From: Burkholderiales bacterium
GTDB taxonomy: Bacteria; Pseudomonadota; Gammaproteobacteria; Burkholderiales; SG8-39
Direction of reading: 5' to 3'
DNA length: 16,088 nt
Assembly: GCA_919902965.1 (NCBI GenBank)
Contig: CAKKSJ010000244.1
Coordinates: forward strand, 1 to 16,088
Positions within the stretch are counted from its first letter, which is position 1. Each line of letters begins with the position of its first letter. The position numbers and the translations under genes are program-made. Below, piece after piece: positions 13,935 to 16,088 of the stretch. The notes under the pieces were generated by a model that made no database searches, was not told where the DNA came from, and saw only the letters and a program-made list of their open reading frames with translations.

Positions 13935-14684
13935 CTACAGGCCGAGATATCCCGCCCTCAGGGTTTCATCCGCCATCAACTGCTTGCCCGAGCCTTCGGC
14001 GATGATCTTGCCTTGCGACAACACGTAATTCCGGTTGGCCATCTGAAACACCGTCCCCACTTCCTGTTCCACCAGCAGCACCGGGATGCCGCTGCGGTGA
14101 ATCTGCGCGATGGCGGCGAACAGCTCCTGGCGTATTTTCGGAGCAAGTCCGAGCGAAGGCTCGTCTATGCACAGCAGTTTGGCCTCGAACATGAGAGCGC
14201 GCGCGGTGGACAGCATTTGTTGTTCACCGCCGGAGAGCGTGCCTGAAATCTGGCCGGCACGTTCCTTCAGGCGCGGAAAAAGCTGGAAGCAGCGCTCGAG
14301 ATTCTGTTCCAGTTCCGCCTTGCTGCGCGCGAGATAGCCGCCAGCTTGCAGGTTTTCCAGCACCGTGAGTTCCCGGAACGGACGGCGCCGCTCCGGGCAC
14401 AGCACCAGTCCGAGGCGGCGAATCTCGTGCGCCGGCAAAGCCTCGATAGCCTTGCCCTTGAATTTGATCGAACCCTCGACCACGATGTCGCCGCTGGTGC
14501 CGCGCCGGGTCTGCGCTTCCCACAGCACCAGGCCGGAAATCGCGCGCAGCATGGTGGACTTGCCTGCGCCGTTGGGACCGACCACGCCCACCAGCTCGCC
14601 TTCGCCGACGCTCAGCGACACGGAACTCAGCAGCTGCGCCTTGTCGTAGCGCACCGACAGCCCGGACACCTCAAGCAGCGGCAT
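13935..14684 (-). CDS. livF: Branched-chain-type ABC transporter ATP-binding protein LivF
   Basis: This ABC ATPase of the HAAT family has 249 residues. Walker A is GPNGAGKST (36-44), the signature is LSGGEQQ (150-156), Walker B is LLCIDEP (170-176), and the switch region is VLLVEQE, where Gln replaces the usual His as in other LivF proteins. Between the Walker A helix and the next strand there is an extra stretch (about 53-71, VLWEAQTRRGTSGDIVVEG), longer than in common LivF proteins. Its start overlaps the end of livG by 14 nt. It works with LivG under the LivH-LivM channel. It is convergent with the livH-livM-hicBA transcripts, with 121 nt of gap and no clear terminator between. Confidence 0.93.
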   Translation of the reverse strand: MPLLEVSGLSVRYDKAQLLSSVSLSVGEGELVGVVGPNGAGKSTMLRAISGLVLWEAQTRRGTSGDIVVEGSIKFKGKAIEALPAHEIRRLGLVLCPERRRPFRELTVLENLQAGGYLARSKAELEQNLERCFQLFPRLKERAGQISGTLSGGEQQMLSTARALMFEAKLLCIDEPSLGLAPKIRQELFAAIAQIHRSGIPVLLVEQEVGTVFQMANRNYVLSQGKIIAEGSGKQLMADETLRAGYLGL

Positions 14685-15444
14685 GCTCGCTCCCCAGATA
14701 GGCTTCGATCACGCGCGGGTCTTTGACGACTTCGGCCGGCGGGCCGTCGGCGATTTTTTCGCCGTAATCGATGACAATCACCCGATCGGCGATGGACATC
14801 AGCTCTTTCAGCTTGTGTTCTATCATCAGCACCGCCGGGCCTTCGGAATGCAGCCGTCCGAAGCGTCCGCCCTTGTGCAGGCGCCGGATCGATTTCACCA
14901 GCAGCCCGGCCTCGGCCGGGCTCAAACCGCCCAGCGGTTCGTCGAGCAGCAGCAGTTCGGGCTCGGAGGCGATGGCGCGCGCGACTTCCAGGCGTTTCAG
15001 ATCTCCCTGCGACAGGGCCGAAGCCGGCTCCAGGGCGAGATCGGAAATGCCGACGAATTCGAGCGCGTCCATGGCTTTCGCCTCGATGCGCTTCACCCAT
15101 TCGCCGCGGTGCTGCGCACGTGGGTTGAGGCAGGGCACCATCACGTTGGCAATGATGGGTAGGTGGCGGAAAGGGCGCGTGTTCTGGAAAGTGCCGGCAA
15201 TGCCGCGATTGACCACGTCCCAGGGTTTGAGCGCGGAGATTTCCTCGCCGTTGAATACCACGCTGCCCGAATCCGCCCTGAGTATGCGGGTGATCAGCCG
15301 CAGGATGGTCGTTTTGCCCGCGCCGTTGGGGCCGATGATGCCGACGATTTCATTGCGCTGCAGTTCGAACGAGACATTGTTGACCGCGACCAGCCCGCCG
15401 AAGCGTTTGGTCAGGTTCTCGACCTTGAAAAACGGAGTGCTCAC
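14671..15444 (-). CDS. livG: Branched-chain-type ABC transporter ATP-binding protein LivG
   Basis: This second HAAT ATPase has 257 residues from the GTG at 15444, with the product starting MSTPFFKVENLTKRFGG. Walker A is GPNGAGKTT (38-46), the Q-loop is TFQNTR (85-90), the signature is LSQGD (144-148), Walker B is LLLDEP (165-170), and the H-loop His is H210 in MIEHKL. LSQGD in place of LSGGQ is usual for LivG. Between Walker B and the H-loop is a short extra basic stretch (about 190-203, HKGGRFGRLHSEG), which may be an insertion of the lineage. The frame extends upstream through the ligase stop region, but GTG 15444 sits 14 nt after that stop and aligns with the family start. It overlaps livF by 14 nt. 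Confidence 0.9.
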   Translation of the reverse strand: MSTPFFKVENLTKRFGGLVAVNNVSFELQRNEIVGIIGPNGAGKTTILRLITRILRADSGSVVFNGEEISALKPWDVVNRGIAGTFQNTRPFRHLPIIANVMVPCLNPRAQHRGEWVKRIEAKAMDALEFVGISDLALEPASALSQGDLKRLEVARAIASEPELLLLDEPLGGLSPAEAGLLVKSIRRLHKGGRFGRLHSEGPAVLMIEHKLKELMSIADRVIVIDYGEKIADGPPAEVVKDPRVIEAYLGSEHAAA

Positions 15445-15458
15445 GCGGCGCGCCTGGT

Positions 15459-16088
15459 TCAGCTTGCGTGCTCGTCGCGCAGTTCGCGCCGCGACACCTT
15501 GCCCACATCGGTCTTGGGCAACTCGCCGCGGAACTCGATGATATGCGGCACCTTGTAGCCGGCCAGGTTTTCCCTGCAATAGGCAAGCACGTCCTCTTCG
15601 GACAGCTTGCCGCGCGCTTCGGGTTGCAGCACCACGATGGCCTTGATTTTCTGCCCGACCGCCGGGTCGGGTACGCCGATTACCCCCGCCGCCTTGATGT
15701 TGGCGTGCTCATAGAGCACATCCTCGATGTCCTTGGCAAACACCGAGTAGCCCTTGTACTTGATCAAGTCCTTGCTGCGGTCGAAAAAGTGGAAATAGCC
15801 CTCTTCGTCCATGCGCACGATGTCGCCGGTGCGCATCCAGCGCTCGCCGTCGATATCGAGGAACACTTTGGCCGATTCCTCCGGCTTCCCCCAGTAGCCG
15901 AGCATGATGTTGGGCCCTTTGAGAATCAGCTCGCCGGTTTCCCCGGGCGGAACAAATTCGGATCCGTCCGGATCGACCACCGCTGCCATCACGTTCGGGA
16001 TGGGCAGACCGAAGGAGCCGGGCTTGGCGCGCAGTCCCGGATTGACATGGCTCGCTGCACAGGTCTCGGTCAGCCCGTAGCCTTCGGT
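15459..16088 (-). CDS. AMP-dependent acyl-CoA ligase (C-terminal part, cut by window end)
   Basis: This is an ANL-superfamily ligase that activates a carboxylic acid with ATP and CoA to the acyl-CoA. About 209 residues are visible, and the 5' part lies beyond the window. The visible part opens with EGYGLTET, the adenylate-binding motif A5, then GELILKGPNIMLGYW, then WMRTGDIVRMDEEGYFHFFDRSKDLIKYKGY, which contains the A7 Asp and the hinge. It ends with PKTDVGKVSRRELR, holding the catalytic Lys (A10). The fold resembles long-chain fatty-acid-CoA and aromatic acid ligases. It is the upstream gene of the livG-livF unit, a pairing seen in aromatic or fatty acid degradation clusters, so the imported ligand is probably an acid activated here on entry. 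Confidence 0.88.
   Translation of the reverse strand, partial: TEGYGLTETCAASHVNPGLRAKPGSFGLPIPNVMAAVVDPDGSEFVPPGETGELILKGPNIMLGYWGKPEESAKVFLDIDGERWMRTGDIVRMDEEGYFHFFDRSKDLIKYKGYSVFAKDIEDVLYEHANIKAAGVIGVPDPAVGQKIKAIVVLQPEARGKLSEEDVLAYCRENLAGYKVPHIIEFRGELPKTDVGKVSRRELRDEHAS

Overview
This is a GC-rich, densely coded chromosomal window, most likely from a betaproteobacterium (Rhodocyclales or Burkholderiales type). The basis is the codon style, the acyl-CoA/hotdog enzymes, the branched-chain-type ABC transporter placed beside an acyl-CoA ligase, and an FNR/DNR-type operator. No rRNA, tRNA, CRISPR array or insertion sequence was seen. There is no gene-free stretch over 300 bases; the longest are about 1 to 0.2 kb shorter than that limit allows, at 9114-9336 and 9894-10123, and both hold regulatory sequence.

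Left part (1-6220). A radical SAM protein on the minus strand is divergent from nicotinate phosphoribosyltransferase (pncB). Between them lies a perfect TTGAC-N4-GTCAA box, placed about 41 bp upstream of the predicted radical SAM transcription start. The radical SAM frame ends in TGA exactly where relatives usually carry the second Cys of a C-terminal Cys-Cys-aromatic-Asp motif. This could be selenocysteine or a nonsense mutation, and the window edge hides the answer. After pncB comes a strong hairpin terminator. An overlapping pair follows: an endonuclease/exonuclease/phosphatase-fold protein and cardiolipin synthase ClsB, the ybhP-clsB pairing known from E. coli. Next is an MFS permease whose stop overlaps the GTG start of a SAM-dependent methyltransferase.

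Middle (6230-9893, all minus strand). A 4HBT-type acyl-CoA thioesterase has its own good sigma-70 promoter. Downstream lie an aldehyde dehydrogenase and two tandem MaoC-type hydratases, about 57% identical and in the same reading frame. Upstream is a DUF433/DUF5615 toxin-antitoxin-like pair with overlapping genes.

Right part (9894-16088). A HAAT (Liv-type) ABC transporter is split into two convergent halves. The plus strand carries the periplasmic binding protein, LivH and LivM; the minus strand carries an acyl-CoA ligase (cut by the window end), LivG and LivF. A low-GC hicB-hicA module lies between the halves. A hairpin between the binding protein and livH contains the livH ribosome binding site. 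LivM ends in an unusual CxxC...CxxC zinc-ribbon-like tail.

Taken together, the transporter, ligase, hydratases, aldehyde dehydrogenase and thioesterase look like uptake and CoA-dependent breakdown of an organic acid (aromatic or aliphatic). The substrate cannot be read from the sequence.
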